From Micromonospora echinospora (GTDB lineage: Bacteria > Actinomycetota > Actinomycetes > Mycobacteriales > Micromonosporaceae), in assembly GCF_014203425.1 (NCBI RefSeq), contig NZ_JACHJC010000001.1, forward strand, positions 5,544,001 to 5,608,000: a stretch of DNA of 64,000 nt. The letters run 5' to 3'. The notes below the pieces were generated by a model that ran no database searches, was not told the DNA's origin, and saw nothing but the letters and a program-made list of their open reading frames with translations. Shown here in pieces: positions 12,184-21,634 of this stretch. Positions within the stretch are counted from its first letter, which is position 1. The number at the start of each line of letters is the position of its first letter. The position numbers and the translations under genes were made by a program.

Positions 12184-12843
12184 TTAGCTGGTGCTGTAGC
12201 CGCGGGTGGCGATCCAGTCGGCGAGGTTGTCGATGCTCATGCGGTAGGTGGCGGTGTTCGGGTCGGCGCTGTCGGCGATGGTGACGGTGCGGCCGTCGTC
12301 GCGGTAGCCGATGACGCTGATGTAGTGGCCGCCTTCGAAGGAGTGGGTGTTGCCGTCGGTGTCGGTGGCGGTGCCGGCGATGTTGGCGACCACGGCCCGG
12401 CCGGCGTCGACGGTCTTCACCACGTCAGCGCGCAGGGTGTCGGTCTGCTTGTCGTCGGCCTTGGGGGTGCTGATCTCGACCGACTTGTAAGCATCCTTGG
12501 CGCCGGTCTCCTTGTTCAGCACGGGGGTGATGTCGTTGATGGAGTTGGTGCCGGACTCGGTGGTGCCCATCTCCTTGGCCATGGCGTGCACGTCGATGTT
12601 CTTGCCCTGCACGCTCAGCGCGTTGCGGGCGGCGGCGGGGCCGCAGAAGTAGAAGTTGGGCTGCGCCTCGTAGCGCACGTCCAACTCGCGCTCGCCGTGG
12701 CCGCTCTTACGGTCGGCCACCACGGCGGTGGTGCCGGTGGTGGGGGCGGCGTGGGCGGCGATGGCGGGGCCGGCGATGCCACCGGCGGTCGCGGCGATGC
12801 CGGCGGCGGTCAGGACGGTCTTGCGCAGCAGAGTGGTAGCCAT
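12184..12843 (-). CDS. Secreted C39-family (papain-like) cysteine peptidase-like protein
   Basis: The 219-residue protein has a classical Sec signal peptide (residues 1-32; positively charged start, hydrophobic core, AHA-A cleavage site). The mature part looks like the peptidase C39-like fold: catalytic Cys in NFYFCGPAAARNAL, His in EGGHYISVIGYRD and Asp in IADSADP. It has no transporter or ATP-binding domain, so it is not a bacteriocin exporter. The substrate is unknown. ATG at 12843 has AGGAAGG eight bases upstream. Upstream lie three tandem ECF-type promoter elements, pointing to stress-responsive export. Confidence 0.78.
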   Translation of the reverse strand: MATTLLRKTVLTAAGIAATAGGIAGPAIAAHAAPTTGTTAVVADRKSGHGERELDVRYEAQPNFYFCGPAAARNALSVQGKNIDVHAMAKEMGTTESGTNSINDITPVLNKETGAKDAYKSVEISTPKADDKQTDTLRADVVKTVDAGRAVVANIAGTATDTDGNTHSFEGGHYISVIGYRDDGRTVTIADSADPNTATYRMSIDNLADWIATRGYSTS

Positions 12844-12984
12844 GGTGGTTGCCTTCCTGAAGTGGGGGATGACGCGGCACAAGGGGGTATGCCGCGAAAG
12901 GGGGAAAGTTTGGGGGGGTGCCCGTGGGGAGAGGGCTGGCACGCGGGCGGCTCGGGGGCCTGCTCGGCGCGGCTCTGGGGGTGT

Positions 12985-13010
12985 AACGACCTGCGGGCGG
13001 GGCTCATTCC
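12985..13010 (-). promoter_or_regulatory. ECF-type promoter, copy 1 (nearest the C39 peptidase gene)
   Basis: On the minus strand GGAAT (13006-13010), an 18-base spacer and GTTAC match the sigma-R-like pattern GGAAT-N18-GTT. It would give a leader of about 135 bases before the peptidase ATG. Confidence 0.6.
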
Positions 13011-13062
13011 CGCCGGGCGTGGCTCCCGGCCGGGTTGACCGGGGGCGTGGCCTGGGGGATGT

Positions 13063-13088
13063 AACGACGACCGGGCCGGGGTCATTCC
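13063..13088 (-). promoter_or_regulatory. ECF-type promoter, copy 2
   Basis: GGAAT, exactly 18 bases, then GTTAC on the minus strand, 78 bp upstream of copy 1. The flanks (GGGAATGA before, GTTACATCCCCC after) resemble copy 1, so the copies arose by duplication or are kept by selection. Confidence 0.6.
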
Positions 13089-13124
13089 CGGGGGACGGCG
13101 GCGTGCCCGTGGCTCGGGGGGTGT

Positions 13125-13150
13125 AACGACGTCCGGGCCGGGCCGATTCC
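13125..13150 (-). promoter_or_regulatory. ECF-type promoter, copy 3 (most distant)
   Basis: GGAAT, exactly 18 bases, then GTTAC on the minus strand, 62 bp upstream of copy 2 and in the same direction. Confidence 0.6.
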
Positions 13151-13626
13151 CTCACCTGCCGCAGGGTGCTCGGCGGGCCGGTGTTCGGCGGCTGGTCCCG
13201 GTGCCCGGGCGGTCAGCCATGTACAACGCCCCGCACCCGCCGCCGATTCCACCCTCCCGGTGGCACCGACCACACCCCCGCCAAGCCCAGCCCAGCGAAC
13301 CGGACACCGCTCACCACACCCCCGCCAAGCCCACGCCGCGAACCGGACACGGCTCACCACACCACCCGCCCTCGGCTGCGATGCCCCGCCCGGGTGCGCA
13401 TGGAACCCTCGAAACGCACAGCCTCGAACCCCACGCCGTCACAGCTCCACCGCGGCCGCATGCGCGATCTTGCACTTTGGTGCCTGGCAAACCTCGCAAA
13501 CCCGGCATCCCTGGGGCGCTAACTGCAAGATCGCGTGGGCGTGGGCCGTAACCCCGTGACAAGCACTCGCGTCCAGGACTGGGCTGTGGTTTCGCGGCCA
13601 CCGGCACAAGCCCTGAGCGGTGAGCG

Positions 13627-13676
13627 AGATCTTGGTAGCGAATGGCCCTATGGGGGGCGCTTCCGTACCAAGATCT
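13627..13676. repeat. Dispersed hairpin element, copy 1
   Basis: Outer arms AGATCTTGGTA and TACCAAGATCT are a perfect 11-bp inverted repeat. The inner part contains AATGGCCC and a G-rich partner that pairs only in part. The same outer arms and internal AATGGCCC occur at 36422-36471. Confidence 0.75.
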
Positions 13677-13843
13677 GCCCCGCCTCTCAGAACGTGCGAC
13701 AAAGTTCGCGCCAGCTGGGAAGCCCGCCGTCAGTGGAACGTCATGGGTGTCAAACGGGGGCGGAGACACCCATGGGGTTCCACTCGGGCGTTGGCGGTGA
13801 CGTGCCGGCAAACCGGACAGGGAGCGCAGCCGGGCAGCGGACG

Positions 13844-15787
13844 TCAGGAAGGGGTCGTGGCGTCGGCCGGGGAGCCGTCCAGCGCGGCCAGGATCGCCTC
13901 CGCCGTACGCCTGCCGACGCCGGGGACCTCGGTGATCTCCTCCACGGTGGCGGTGGAGAGCCGCTTCAACGAGCCGAAGTGCCGCAGCAGCGCCTTGCGG
14001 CGTACCTCGCCGAGGCCGGGCACGTTGTCCAGCGCCGACTCGGTCATCCGCTTGGAGCGGCGCTGCCGGTGGAACGTGATGGCGAAGCGGTGCGCCTCGT
14101 CGCGTACGCGTTGCAGCAGGTAGAGCGCCTCGGACGTACGGGGCAGGATCACCGGGAACTCGTCGTCGGGCAGCCAGACCTCTTCCAGCCGCTTGGCCAG
14201 CCCGCACAGCGCCACGTCGTCGATGCCCAGCTCGGCGAGCGCCTTCGCGGCGGCGGCGACCTGGGGCGGGCCGCCGTCGACCACCACGAGCTGCGGCGGG
14301 TACGCGAACTTGCGCGGCCGCCCGGTGGTCGGGTCGATGCCGGGTCGGTCGGGGTCGGAGGCGGTCTCCTCGCCCAGCTCACCGGTCTCGGCGCGCGCGT
14401 CGAGGTAGCGGGCGAAGCGCCGCCGCAGCACCTCGGACATGGCCGACAGGTCGTCGGTGGCGCCGCGCACGATGAACCGGCGGTATTCGCTCTTGCGGGG
14501 CAGCCCGTCCTCGAACACGACCATGCTGGCGACCACGTCGGTGCCCTGGATCTGGGAGACGTCGAAGCACTCGATGCGCAGCGGCGAGGTGTTCATGGCC
14601 AAGGCGTCGGCGATCTCGTCCAGCGCCTGGCTGCGCGTGGTCAGGTCACCTGCCCGCTTGAGCTTGTGCCGGGCCAGCGCGTCCTTGGCGTTGCGCTCGA
14701 CCGTCTCCAGCAGCGACCGCTTGTCGCCGCGCTGGGGCACCCGCAGCGACACCCGGCTGCCCCTGCGGGTGGAGAGCCAGTCCGCGAGCGCATCGGCGTC
14801 GCCCGGCAGCTCGGGGACGAGCAGCTCACGTGGCACGTCGGCCTCGCCCTGCTCGCCGCCGTACACCTGGGTGCAGAAGTGGTGCACGAGGTCGCCGGTG
14901 CTCAGCTCCTCGGTCTTCTCCACCACCCAGCCGCGCTGGCCGCGCACCCGGCCGGCGCGTACGTGGAACACCTGCACGGCGGCTTCGAGCGGGTCGTCGG
15001 CGAAGGCGACCACGTCGGCGTCGGTGCCGTCGCCGAGCACCACCGTCTGCTTCTCCATCGCCCGACGCAGCGCCGCGACGTCGTCGCGCAGCCGGGCGGC
15101 CCGCTCGAACTCCAGCTGCTCGCTGGCGTCGAGCATCTCCTTCTCCAGCCGGCGGACCATGGTGTCGGTGCGGCCGGCCATGAAGTCGCAGAAGCCGTCG
15201 ACGATCTCGCGGTGCTGCTCGGCGGTGACGCTGCCGACGCACGGCGCGGAGCACTTGCCGATGTAACCGAGCAGGCAGGGCCGCCCGACCTGCCCGGCCC
15301 GCTTGAACACCCCGGAGGAGCAGGTCCGCGCCGGGAACACCCGCAGCAGCAGGTCGAGCGTCTCGCGGATCGCCCAGGCATGGGAGTACGGCCCGAAGTA
15401 GCGCACCCCCTTGCGCTTGACGCCGCGCATCACCTGAAACCGGGGGTATTCCTCGTCGAGCGTGACCGCGAGATAGGGGTACGACTTGTCGTCGCGGTAG
15501 CGGACGTTGAACCTGGGGTCGTACTGCTTGATCCAGGTGTATTCCTGCTGGAGCGCCTCGACCTCGGTGGCGACGGTGATCCAGTCGACCGACTCGGCGG
15601 TGAAGACCATCTGCCGGGTGCGCTGGTGCAGGCCGACCGGGTCGGCGAAGTAGGAGTTGAGCCGGCTGCGCAGGTTGCGCGCCTTGCCGACGTAGATCAC
15701 CCGGCCGGTGCCGTCGCGGAAGCGGTAGACCCCTGGCGACTCCGGGATGGTGCCGGGCGCGGGACGGTAGGTCGAGGGGTCAGCCAC
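13844..15787 (-). CDS. uvrC: Excinuclease ABC subunit C
   Basis: UvrC makes both incisions around DNA damage in nucleotide excision repair after UvrB loading. The 647-residue protein has an N-terminal GIY-YIG nuclease domain ([21 protein letters not shown]), a cysteine cluster [18 protein letters not shown], a UVR motif for UvrB contact ([15 protein letters not shown], about residue 210), an RNase H-like nuclease domain ([15 protein letters not shown] and VVVDGG) and C-terminal helix-hairpin-helix motifs ([28 protein letters not shown]). I chose GTG at 15787, 7 bases after a TAGGCT -10 box. An in-frame GTG ten codons earlier lies inside the promoter. Confidence 0.96.
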   Translation of the reverse strand: MADPSTYRPAPGTIPESPGVYRFRDGTGRVIYVGKARNLRSRLNSYFADPVGLHQRTRQMVFTAESVDWITVATEVEALQQEYTWIKQYDPRFNVRYRDDKSYPYLAVTLDEEYPRFQVMRGVKRKGVRYFGPYSHAWAIRETLDLLLRVFPARTCSSGVFKRAGQVGRPCLLGYIGKCSAPCVGSVTAEQHREIVDGFCDFMAGRTDTMVRRLEKEMLDASEQLEFERAARLRDDVAALRRAMEKQTVVLGDGTDADVVAFADDPLEAAVQVFHVRAGRVRGQRGWVVEKTEELSTGDLVHHFCTQVYGGEQGEADVPRELLVPELPGDADALADWLSTRRGSRVSLRVPQRGDKRSLLETVERNAKDALARHKLKRAGDLTTRSQALDEIADALAMNTSPLRIECFDVSQIQGTDVVASMVVFEDGLPRKSEYRRFIVRGATDDLSAMSEVLRRRFARYLDARAETGELGEETASDPDRPGIDPTTGRPRKFAYPPQLVVVDGGPPQVAAAAKALAELGIDDVALCGLAKRLEEVWLPDDEFPVILPRTSEALYLLQRVRDEAHRFAITFHRQRRSKRMTESALDNVPGLGEVRRKALLRHFGSLKRLSTATVEEITEVPGVGRRTAEAILAALDGSPADATTPS

Positions 15788-15794
15788 GCTCTCA

Positions 15795-15817
15795 AGCCTA
15801 GTCCGCACCCCTGACAC
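15795..15817 (-). promoter_or_regulatory. DNA-damage (PafBC/RecA-NDp type) promoter of uvrC
   Basis: On the minus strand GTGTCAGGG-N8-TAGGCT fits TTGTCRGTG-N8-TANNNT in core and spacing. The -10 box ends 7 bases before the GTG start, giving a leaderless transcript. Confidence 0.72.
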
Positions 15818-15824
15818 CCGGCCG

Positions 15825-15858
15825 CCGCCGCGCCCCCGGGTGACCGGGGGCGCGGCGG
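15825..15858 (-). terminator. Terminator after the Rieske lipoprotein gene
   Basis: A perfect 15-bp GC-rich stem (15825-15839 with 15844-15858) closes a 4-base loop. It starts 4 bases past the Rieske gene stop. It has no U tract, as is common in this GC-rich genome, and lies just before the uvrC promoter. Confidence 0.75.
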
Positions 15859-15861
15859 GGG

Positions 15862-16350
15862 TCAGGCCAGGCGGATCTGGTCGCCGTCGACAGTGATCTC
15901 CTTGGCCGCGAGCGGCTTGGTGGCCGGACCGCCCTTCACCGAGCCGTCGGTGATGGAGAACCGGCTGTTGTGGCAGGTGCAGTTGATCGTGCCGCCGTCG
16001 ACGTTCGACACCGGGCAGCGCTGGTGCGTGCAGATCGGGTCGAACGCCTTGAACTGGCCGGCCTCGGGCTGGGTGATCACCACGCCCTGGCTGGCGAAGA
16101 CCGCGCCGCCGCCGACCGGGATGTCCGAGGTGCGGGCCACGGCGTTGCTGCCGGCCCGGTCACCGCCACCGGCGTCACCGGTGGCGGTGGCGCCGGGCGG
16201 GCCACCGCTGGTCGGGGCGAGCCCGGGCGACGCGTCGTCGTCGCTGCCGCAGCCCGCGAGCACCACGGCCGCGCCGACCGCACCGGCGCCGGCCAGCAGG
16301 GTACGGCGGCTCTGGGTGACCGGTCGGGTCAACGCCTGGTCATCACTCAT
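15862..16350 (-). CDS. Rieske [2Fe-2S] lipoprotein with twin-arginine signal
   Basis: The 162-residue protein carries a twin-arginine signal ([21 protein letters not shown], broken here as SRRTLL then LAGC lipobox), so it is probably folded in the cytoplasm, exported by Tat and lipid-anchored outside. A Ser/Gly/Thr-rich linker (residues 35-70) leads to a Rieske domain with cluster motifs CTHQRC and CTCHNSRF, which hold both Cys/His pairs and the disulfide cysteines. ATG at 16350 has AAAGG six bases upstream. The electron partner is unknown. It sits between uvrC and uvrA with no evident link to repair. Confidence 0.85.
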   Translation of the reverse strand: MSDDQALTRPVTQSRRTLLAGAGAVGAAVVLAGCGSDDDASPGLAPTSGGPPGATATGDAGGGDRAGSNAVARTSDIPVGGGAVFASQGVVITQPEAGQFKAFDPICTHQRCPVSNVDGGTINCTCHNSRFSITDGSVKGGPATKPLAAKEITVDGDQIRLA

Positions 16351-16450
16351 ATCCGGCCTTTCTCTCGACTTACTGCGGAACACGCACCAGCGTGGGACAC
16401 GGTTCATACTGGCGCGTCAACGAACCGGGCACCGCGGTGGAGGACGTCGG

Positions 16451-19396
16451 TCAGCGCGCCCCGGCCGGCACCTTGCGGGCGGCCCGCGGCTTGGCGCCGC
16501 CGTTGGCCTTGGCCGCCCGGGTGGTGGCCGCCTTGGCGCCCTTGGCCTGGCCGTCGAGCTTGAGGATCGGCCGCAGGAACTGCCCGGTGTGGCTCTCCGG
16601 CACCTCGGCGACCTCCTCCGGCGTGCCGGTGGCGATGACGGTGCCGCCCCGGTGCCCGCCCTCGGGACCCATGTCGATGAGCCAGTCGGCCGTCTTGATC
16701 ACGTCGAGGTTGTGCTCGATGGTGATGACCGTGTTGCCCTTGTCGACCAGGCCCTCCAGCACCATCAGCAGCTTGCGGATGTCCTCGAAGTGCAGGCCGG
16801 TGGTCGGCTCGTCGAGCACGTAGACGGTGCGGCCGGTGGAGCGCTTCTGCAGCTCCGAGGCGAGCTTGACGCGCTGCGCCTCACCGCCGGACAGCGTCGG
16901 CGCGGGCTGGCCGAGGCGCACGTAGCCGAGGCCGACGTCGACGAGCGTCCTGAGGTGCCGGTGGATGGCCGGGATGGCGGAGAAGAACTCGGCCGCCTCC
17001 TCGATCGGCATGTCCAGCACCTCGGCGACCGTCTTGCCCTTGTAGTGCACTTCCAGCGTCTCGCGGTTGTAGCGCGCGCCCTTGCACACCTCGCAGGGGA
17101 CGTAGACGTCCGGCAGGAAGTTCATCTCGATCTTGATGGTGCCGTCGCCGGAGCACGCCTCGCAGCGCCCGCCCTTGACGTTGAACGAGAACCGGCCCGG
17201 GCCGTACCCCCGCACCTTGGCCTCGGTGGTCTCGGCGAAGAGCTTGCGGATGTGGTCCCAGACCCCGGTGTAGGTGGCCGGGTTGGAGCGCGGGGTACGC
17301 CCGATCGGCGACTGGTCCACGCCGACGACCTTGTCCACGTTCTCCAGGCCGGTGACCCGGGTGTGCCGGCCGGGCACCAGCCGGGCGCCGTTGATCTGGT
17401 TGGCCAGCACGGCGTAGAGGATGTCGTTCACGAGCGTCGACTTGCCCGAGCCGCTGACCCCGGTGACCGCGATGAGCTGGCCGAGCGGGAAGCTCACGGT
17501 GAGGTCGCGCAGGTTGTGCTCGCGCGCGCCGTGCACCACCAGCTCGCGCCCCGGCGTCTGCGCGCGGCGGTCGGCGGGCGTCGGGATGGACTTGCGCCCG
17601 GACAGGTACGCCCCGGTGACCGACTCGGCGTTGTCCAGCAGCGCCGGCACCGAACCGCTGTGCACGATCTCGCCGCCGTGCTCGCCGGCGCCCGGGCCGA
17701 TGTCGACGATCCAGTCGGCCACCCGGATGGTGTCCTCGTCGTGCTCGACCACGATCAGCGTGTTGCCGAGCCCGCGCAGCCGCAGCAGCGTCTCGATGAG
17801 GCGGTGGTTGTCCCGCTGGTGCAGGCCGATGGACGGCTCGTCGAGCACGTAGAGCACGCCGACCAGGCCGGAGCCGATCTGGGTGGCGAGCCGGATGCGC
17901 TGCGCCTCGCCGCCGGAGAGCGTGCCGGCGGGCCGGTCCAGGGAGAGGTAGTCCAGCCCGACGTCGAGCAGGAACTTCAGCCGGGCGTTGATCTCCTTGA
18001 GCACCCGCTCGGCGATCATCTTCTGCCGGTCGGTCAGCTCGATGCCGGCCAGCAGGTCGGCCGCCTCGCCGACGGAGAGGTTGCAGACCTCGGCGATGCT
18101 CTTGCCGGCCAGCGTGACCGCGAGCACCTCCGGCTTGAGCCGGGCGCCGCCGCAGGCCGCGCAGGGCACGTCCCGCATGTAGCCCTCGTACTTGTCGCGG
18201 GACCACTCCGACTCGGTGTCGGTGTGCCGGCGCTCGATCCACTGCACCACGCCCTCGAAGCCGGTGTAGTAGGAGCGCTCGCGGCCGTACTTGTTGCGGT
18301 AGCGCACGTGCACCTGGTCGTCGGAGCCGTGCAGGATCGTCTTCTGCGCCCGCGACGGCAGCGCCCGCCACGGCGTGTCGATGTCGAAGTGCTCGGCCTC
18401 GCCCAGCGCCTCCAGCAGCCGCAGGAAGTATTCGAGGTTGTGCCCGGTGGCCCACGGCTGGAGCGCGCCCTCGCGCAGCGTGCGCTCCGGGTCGGGGATG
18501 ACCAGCTCGGGGTCGACCTCCTTCTTCGTGCCCAGGCCGGTGCACTCCGGGCAGGCGCCGTAGGGGGCGTTGAAGGAGAAGACCCGGGGTTCCAGGTCCT
18601 CGATGGCGAGGGGGTGGTCGTTCGGGCAGGCCAGGTGCTCGGAGTAGCGGCGCTCGCGGGCCGGGTCGTCCTCCGGCAGGTCGACGAAGTCGAGCAGCAC
18701 CAGGCCGCCGGAGAGCCCGAGCGCGGCCTCGACCGAGTCGGTCAGCCGCTGCTTGGCGCTCGGCTTGACGCTGAGCCGGTCGATCACCACCTCGATGGTG
18801 TGCTTCTCCTGCTTCTTGAGCTTCGGCGGCTCGGTCAGCGGGTGCACCACGCCGTCGACCCGGGCCCGGGCATAGCCCTTGGCCTGCAGCTCGGCGAACA
18901 GGTCGACGTACTCGCCCTTGCGGCCGCGCACCACCGGCGCGAGCACCATGAACCGGGTGCCCTCGGCCATGGCCAGGAGGCGGTCGACGATCTGCTGCGG
19001 GCTCTGCTTGGAGATCCGCTCGCCGCAGATCGGGCAGTGCGGCTCGCCGATGCGGGCGAACAGCAGACGGAGGTAGTCGTAGACCTCGGTGATGGTGCCG
19101 ACGGTGGAGCGCGGGTTGCGCGAGGTGGACTTCTGGTCGATGGAGACGGCGGGGCTGAGGCCCTCGATGAAGTCGACGTCGGGCTTGTCCATCTGGCCGA
19201 GGAACTGCCGGGCGTACGACGACAGCGACTCGACGTAGCGGCGCTGCCCCTCGGCGAAGATGGTGTCGAACGCCAGGCTCGACTTGCCCGAACCGGAGAG
19301 CCCGGTGAAGACGATCAGGGCGTCCCGGGGCAGGTCGAGACTGACGTCACGCAGGTTGTGCTCGCGCGCGCCACGGATGATCAGTCGGTCGGCCAC
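16451..19396 (-). CDS. uvrA: Excinuclease ABC subunit A
   Basis: UvrA is the damage-recognising ATPase of nucleotide excision repair. The 981-residue protein has two ABC modules, each with a Walker A ([18 protein letters not shown] near residue 35; [16 protein letters not shown] in the second half) and signature motifs ([19 protein letters not shown] and [16 protein letters not shown]). It also has zinc-binding cysteine pairs ([33 protein letters not shown] with CEVCKG). A Lys/Ala-rich tail of about 45 residues follows. GTG at 19396 ([14 protein letters not shown]) is preceded by GGGAG about 11 bases away. Its damage promoter is about 100 bases upstream. Confidence 0.97.
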   Translation of the reverse strand: MADRLIIRGAREHNLRDVSLDLPRDALIVFTGLSGSGKSSLAFDTIFAEGQRRYVESLSSYARQFLGQMDKPDVDFIEGLSPAVSIDQKSTSRNPRSTVGTITEVYDYLRLLFARIGEPHCPICGERISKQSPQQIVDRLLAMAEGTRFMVLAPVVRGRKGEYVDLFAELQAKGYARARVDGVVHPLTEPPKLKKQEKHTIEVVIDRLSVKPSAKQRLTDSVEAALGLSGGLVLLDFVDLPEDDPARERRYSEHLACPNDHPLAIEDLEPRVFSFNAPYGACPECTGLGTKKEVDPELVIPDPERTLREGALQPWATGHNLEYFLRLLEALGEAEHFDIDTPWRALPSRAQKTILHGSDDQVHVRYRNKYGRERSYYTGFEGVVQWIERRHTDTESEWSRDKYEGYMRDVPCAACGGARLKPEVLAVTLAGKSIAEVCNLSVGEAADLLAGIELTDRQKMIAERVLKEINARLKFLLDVGLDYLSLDRPAGTLSGGEAQRIRLATQIGSGLVGVLYVLDEPSIGLHQRDNHRLIETLLRLRGLGNTLIVVEHDEDTIRVADWIVDIGPGAGEHGGEIVHSGSVPALLDNAESVTGAYLSGRKSIPTPADRRAQTPGRELVVHGAREHNLRDLTVSFPLGQLIAVTGVSGSGKSTLVNDILYAVLANQINGARLVPGRHTRVTGLENVDKVVGVDQSPIGRTPRSNPATYTGVWDHIRKLFAETTEAKVRGYGPGRFSFNVKGGRCEACSGDGTIKIEMNFLPDVYVPCEVCKGARYNRETLEVHYKGKTVAEVLDMPIEEAAEFFSAIPAIHRHLRTLVDVGLGYVRLGQPAPTLSGGEAQRVKLASELQKRSTGRTVYVLDEPTTGLHFEDIRKLLMVLEGLVDKGNTVITIEHNLDVIKTADWLIDMGPEGGHRGGTVIATGTPEEVAEVPESHTGQFLRPILKLDGQAKGAKAATTRAAKANGGAKPRAARKVPAGAR

Positions 19397-19501
19397 GGTG
19401 CGTGTGCTCCCGGAAGAAGGGTATGAGGCGGATCTGTGCACCAGACGCCGGGTCTGGGTGTTTTTCACAGGTTGTCGGGGCGCAGAAAAGACGCCTCGGC
19501 A

Positions 19502-19524
19502 ACTCTAGCCCCGACGTGTGACAA
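19502..19524 (-). promoter_or_regulatory. DNA-damage (PafBC/RecA-NDp type) promoter of uvrA
   Basis: On the minus strand TTGTCACAC-N8-TAGAGT fits TTGTCRGTG-N8-TANNNT including the first T. Unlike the other four repair genes here, the -10 box is about 105 bases from the GTG start, leaving room for a leader. Confidence 0.72.
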
Positions 19525-19554
19525 CTTCCGTCGCGCGAACATTCCCCCAGCTCA

Positions 19555-19595
19555 GGCCGGTCGGGCGGGAACCACGCAGGTCCACCCGACCGGCC
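19555..19595 (-). terminator. Terminator after rsgA
   Basis: An 11-bp stem (19555-19565 with 19585-19595) with a 19-base loop lies 12 bases past the rsgA stop on the minus strand. No U tract. Confidence 0.6.
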
Positions 19596-19607
19596 CGGGC
19601 GGCGGGC

Positions 19608-20687
19608 TCAGAATGCCCCGGGAGCCGGGGGCGTCGCCGGACGCCCGGTGCGTCGCCGCCCGCCACGCCAGCCGCGCCGCCGTTCGGCCGCCAGCCGGGC
19701 CGCGCGCCGGCCGCCCTCGTACTCGATCTCGCGCTGCAGCCGGCGCCAGCTCTCCCAGCGGCGCACCGGCAGCGCGCCGTCCTCCAGCGCGTCCCGCACC
19801 GCGCAGCCCGGCTCGGCGTCGTGGGCGCAGTCGCCGTACCGGCAGCCGGCGGCCAGCTCGGCGATGTCGGCGAAGGCGCGGTCCAGACCGGCGGCGCCGT
19901 CGAGCAGGCCGACCGCCCGTACGCCGGGGGTGTCCAGCACCGCTCCCCCGCCCGGCAGCGGCACCAGCGACCGCCAGGTGGTGGTGTGCCGGCCCTTGCC
20001 GTCGACCCGGCGGATCGCCTGGGTCCGCATCACGTCCGCCCCGGCCAGCGCGTTGACCAGGCTCGACTTGCCGGCGCCGGAGGGGCCGAGCAGGCCGAGC
20101 GTGCGCCCCGGGCCGACGAACCGGCGCAGCGGCGCCAGCCCGGCGCCCCGCTCGGCGCTGACCGGCAGCACCGGCACGCCCGGCGCGAGGTCGGCCAGCT
20201 GCCGGGCCACCGCCGCCGGGTCCGCGGCCAGGTCGGCCTTGGTGAGTACGACGAGCGGCTCCGCGCCGGATTCGTGCACCAGGGAGAGCAGCCGCTCGAT
20301 CCGCGCGGCGTCCGGCTCCGGGTGCACCGGTTCGACCACCGCGGCGGCGTCGAGGTTGGCGGCCAGCACCTGGCCGCTGGCGTCCTTGCCGGCGGTACGC
20401 CGCACCAGCGCGGTACGCCGGGGCAGCACCGCCTCCACGGTGACCGGGCCGTCCGGCCAGGTGGACAGCAGCACCCAGTCGCCCGCGCAGGGCAGCGCGG
20501 TCAGGTCACGGGCGGCAGCGGCGAGCACGCCGCCGCCGAGGCTGGCCCGTACCGGCCCCTGCGGGCTCAGCACGGTGCAGACGCCCCGGTCCACCCGGGC
20601 GACCCGCCCGGGACGGTGGCCGGCACGCCGGTCGAGGTGGGCCGCCCAGCCGGCGTCCCAGCCGAGGGCGGTCAGATCGAGAGTCAT
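19608..20687 (-). CDS. rsgA: Ribosome small subunit-dependent GTPase RsgA
   Basis: RsgA is a GTPase that helps 30S subunit maturation. The 359-residue protein has an N-terminal OB-like fold, then a circularly permuted GTPase domain. G4 (VLTKADL, about residue 165) comes before G1 (GPSGAGKSSLVNAL, about residue 205) and G3 (DTPGVRAVGL). A zinc-binding region follows (CRYGDCAHDAEPGC), and the tail is Arg-rich. The permuted order is diagnostic. ATG at 20687 has GAGG about 5 bases upstream. Monocistronic, divergent from the isomerase-like gene. Confidence 0.92.
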   Translation of the reverse strand: MTLDLTALGWDAGWAAHLDRRAGHRPGRVARVDRGVCTVLSPQGPVRASLGGGVLAAAARDLTALPCAGDWVLLSTWPDGPVTVEAVLPRRTALVRRTAGKDASGQVLAANLDAAAVVEPVHPEPDAARIERLLSLVHESGAEPLVVLTKADLAADPAAVARQLADLAPGVPVLPVSAERGAGLAPLRRFVGPGRTLGLLGPSGAGKSSLVNALAGADVMRTQAIRRVDGKGRHTTTWRSLVPLPGGGAVLDTPGVRAVGLLDGAAGLDRAFADIAELAAGCRYGDCAHDAEPGCAVRDALEDGALPVRRWESWRRLQREIEYEGGRRAARLAAERRRGWRGGRRRTGRPATPPAPGAF

Positions 20688-20909
20688 GGTGTCCTCATCG
20701 GTGTCGAGGGGGTGCATGGCGGAACACACGCGCTGCGACCGGCATTCGCACCACCTCCCCTCCGACTCCGGTGCCGCGTTGGCGACGACGCGGACCGGGC
20801 GGCCCGAGGTCGTCGGCCCCGACGGTAGGTGGCGCGCCGACGCGCCGAAAGCGATTTCCCCGGCGGCGCGGCCCGCCCGGGCCCGCTAGGGTCGAACCGT
20901 GAGAACGAG

Positions 20910-21626
20910 ATGACCGCCGACCCCCTGCTGCTGACCGGCCCGCTGGCCGAGGCGAACGACCGGCTCCTGCGTACCGTCTCCGGCCTGACCGCCGCGGACG
21001 TCGCGGCGCCCTCACTGCTGCCGGGCTGGTCCCGGGCGCACGTGCTCACCCACCTGGCCCGCAACGCCGACGGCTTCGTCAACCTGCTCACCTCGGCGCG
21101 CACCGGCGAGGACATCCCGATGTACGCCTCGACGCAGGCCCGCGCCGCCGACATCGACGCCGGCGCCGAGCGCGGTCCGGCCGACCTGCTCGACGACGTA
21201 CGCCGTAGCGGTCAGCGCTTCGACGCGGCGGTCGCGGCGATGCCCGTCGACGCCTGGGGCGCCACCGTGCAGACCCGGCGCGGCCCCTGGCCGGCGGCGA
21301 TGCTGGTCTGGGGCCGGCTGCGCGAGGTCGAGGTCCACCACGTCGACCTGGCGGCCGGTTACCGGCCGGCGGACTGGCCGGAGGCGTTCGCCCAGCGGCT
21401 GCTGCACGAGGTGGTGACCGGGCTGTCCGGCAATCCGGCCGCGCCGGCCATGGTGCTGCGCTTCGACGGCGCGGCCTCCGAACTCGTCGTGGGCGACCCC
21501 GAGGGGGCGCCCACGGTCACCGGCCCCGCGCCGGAACTCGCCGCCTGGCTGACCGGCCGGGGCGCGGGCGAGCTGCTCACCGTCGACCCCGACGGCCCTC
21601 TGCCCAACCCACCGGAATGGATCTGA
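20910..21626 (+). CDS. Mycothiol-dependent maleylpyruvate isomerase-like protein (DinB fold)
   Basis: The 238-residue protein resembles mycothiol-dependent maleylpyruvate isomerases: a four-helix DinB-like bundle with LLPGWSRAHVLTHLARNADG near residue 38, metal-binding candidates His49 and the later EVEVHHVDL, and a C-terminal lobe ending PPEWI. Family members isomerise maleylpyruvate or act as mycothiol S-transferases. The true substrate is unknown here. A TAGGGT -10-like box lies about 18 bases upstream of the ATG. It is cotranscribed with the metallo-beta-lactamase fold gene that starts 9 bases past its stop codon. Confidence 0.8.
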   Translation: MTADPLLLTGPLAEANDRLLRTVSGLTAADVAAPSLLPGWSRAHVLTHLARNADGFVNLLTSARTGEDIPMYASTQARAADIDAGAERGPADLLDDVRRSGQRFDAAVAAMPVDAWGATVQTRRGPWPAAMLVWGRLREVEVHHVDLAAGYRPADWPEAFAQRLLHEVVTGLSGNPAAPAMVLRFDGAASELVVGDPEGAPTVTGPAPELAAWLTGRGAGELLTVDPDGPLPNPPEWI

Positions 21627-21634
21627 GCATCGTC

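Larger units (their letters stand above)
12844..13843. other. About 1 kb non-coding, repeat-rich region between the C39 peptidase gene and uvrC
   Basis: No reading frame here has convincing coding character. The region holds the three ECF-type promoters (12985-13150), a degenerate direct repeat of roughly 50 bp (about 13266-13365, two units sharing CCCCCGCCAAGCCCA and GCGAACCGGACAC), a 12-bp inverted repeat (CGCGATCTTGCA at 13463-13474 with its complement at 13524-13535) and a hairpin element at 13627-13676 that recurs at 36422-36471. Relatives often have rapZ close to uvrC, so this looks like a site of accumulated insertions. Confidence 0.7.

Noticed and set aside
12184..12843. C39 peptidase as a bacteriocin-processing exporter
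   Set aside because: The protein is a 219-residue secreted domain with no membrane or ABC part, and no precursor peptide gene is nearby.
13166..13559. Overlapping open frames of 99-118 codons on the plus strand
   Set aside because: They run through direct repeats in several frames with Pro/Arg/His-rich translation and no ribosome site. Treated as non-coding.
15893..19426. Open frame of 1177 codons on the plus strand opposite uvrA and the Rieske gene
   Set aside because: It is a shadow of high-GC coding DNA on the other strand. The translation is low-complexity and uvrA motifs on the minus strand are complete.
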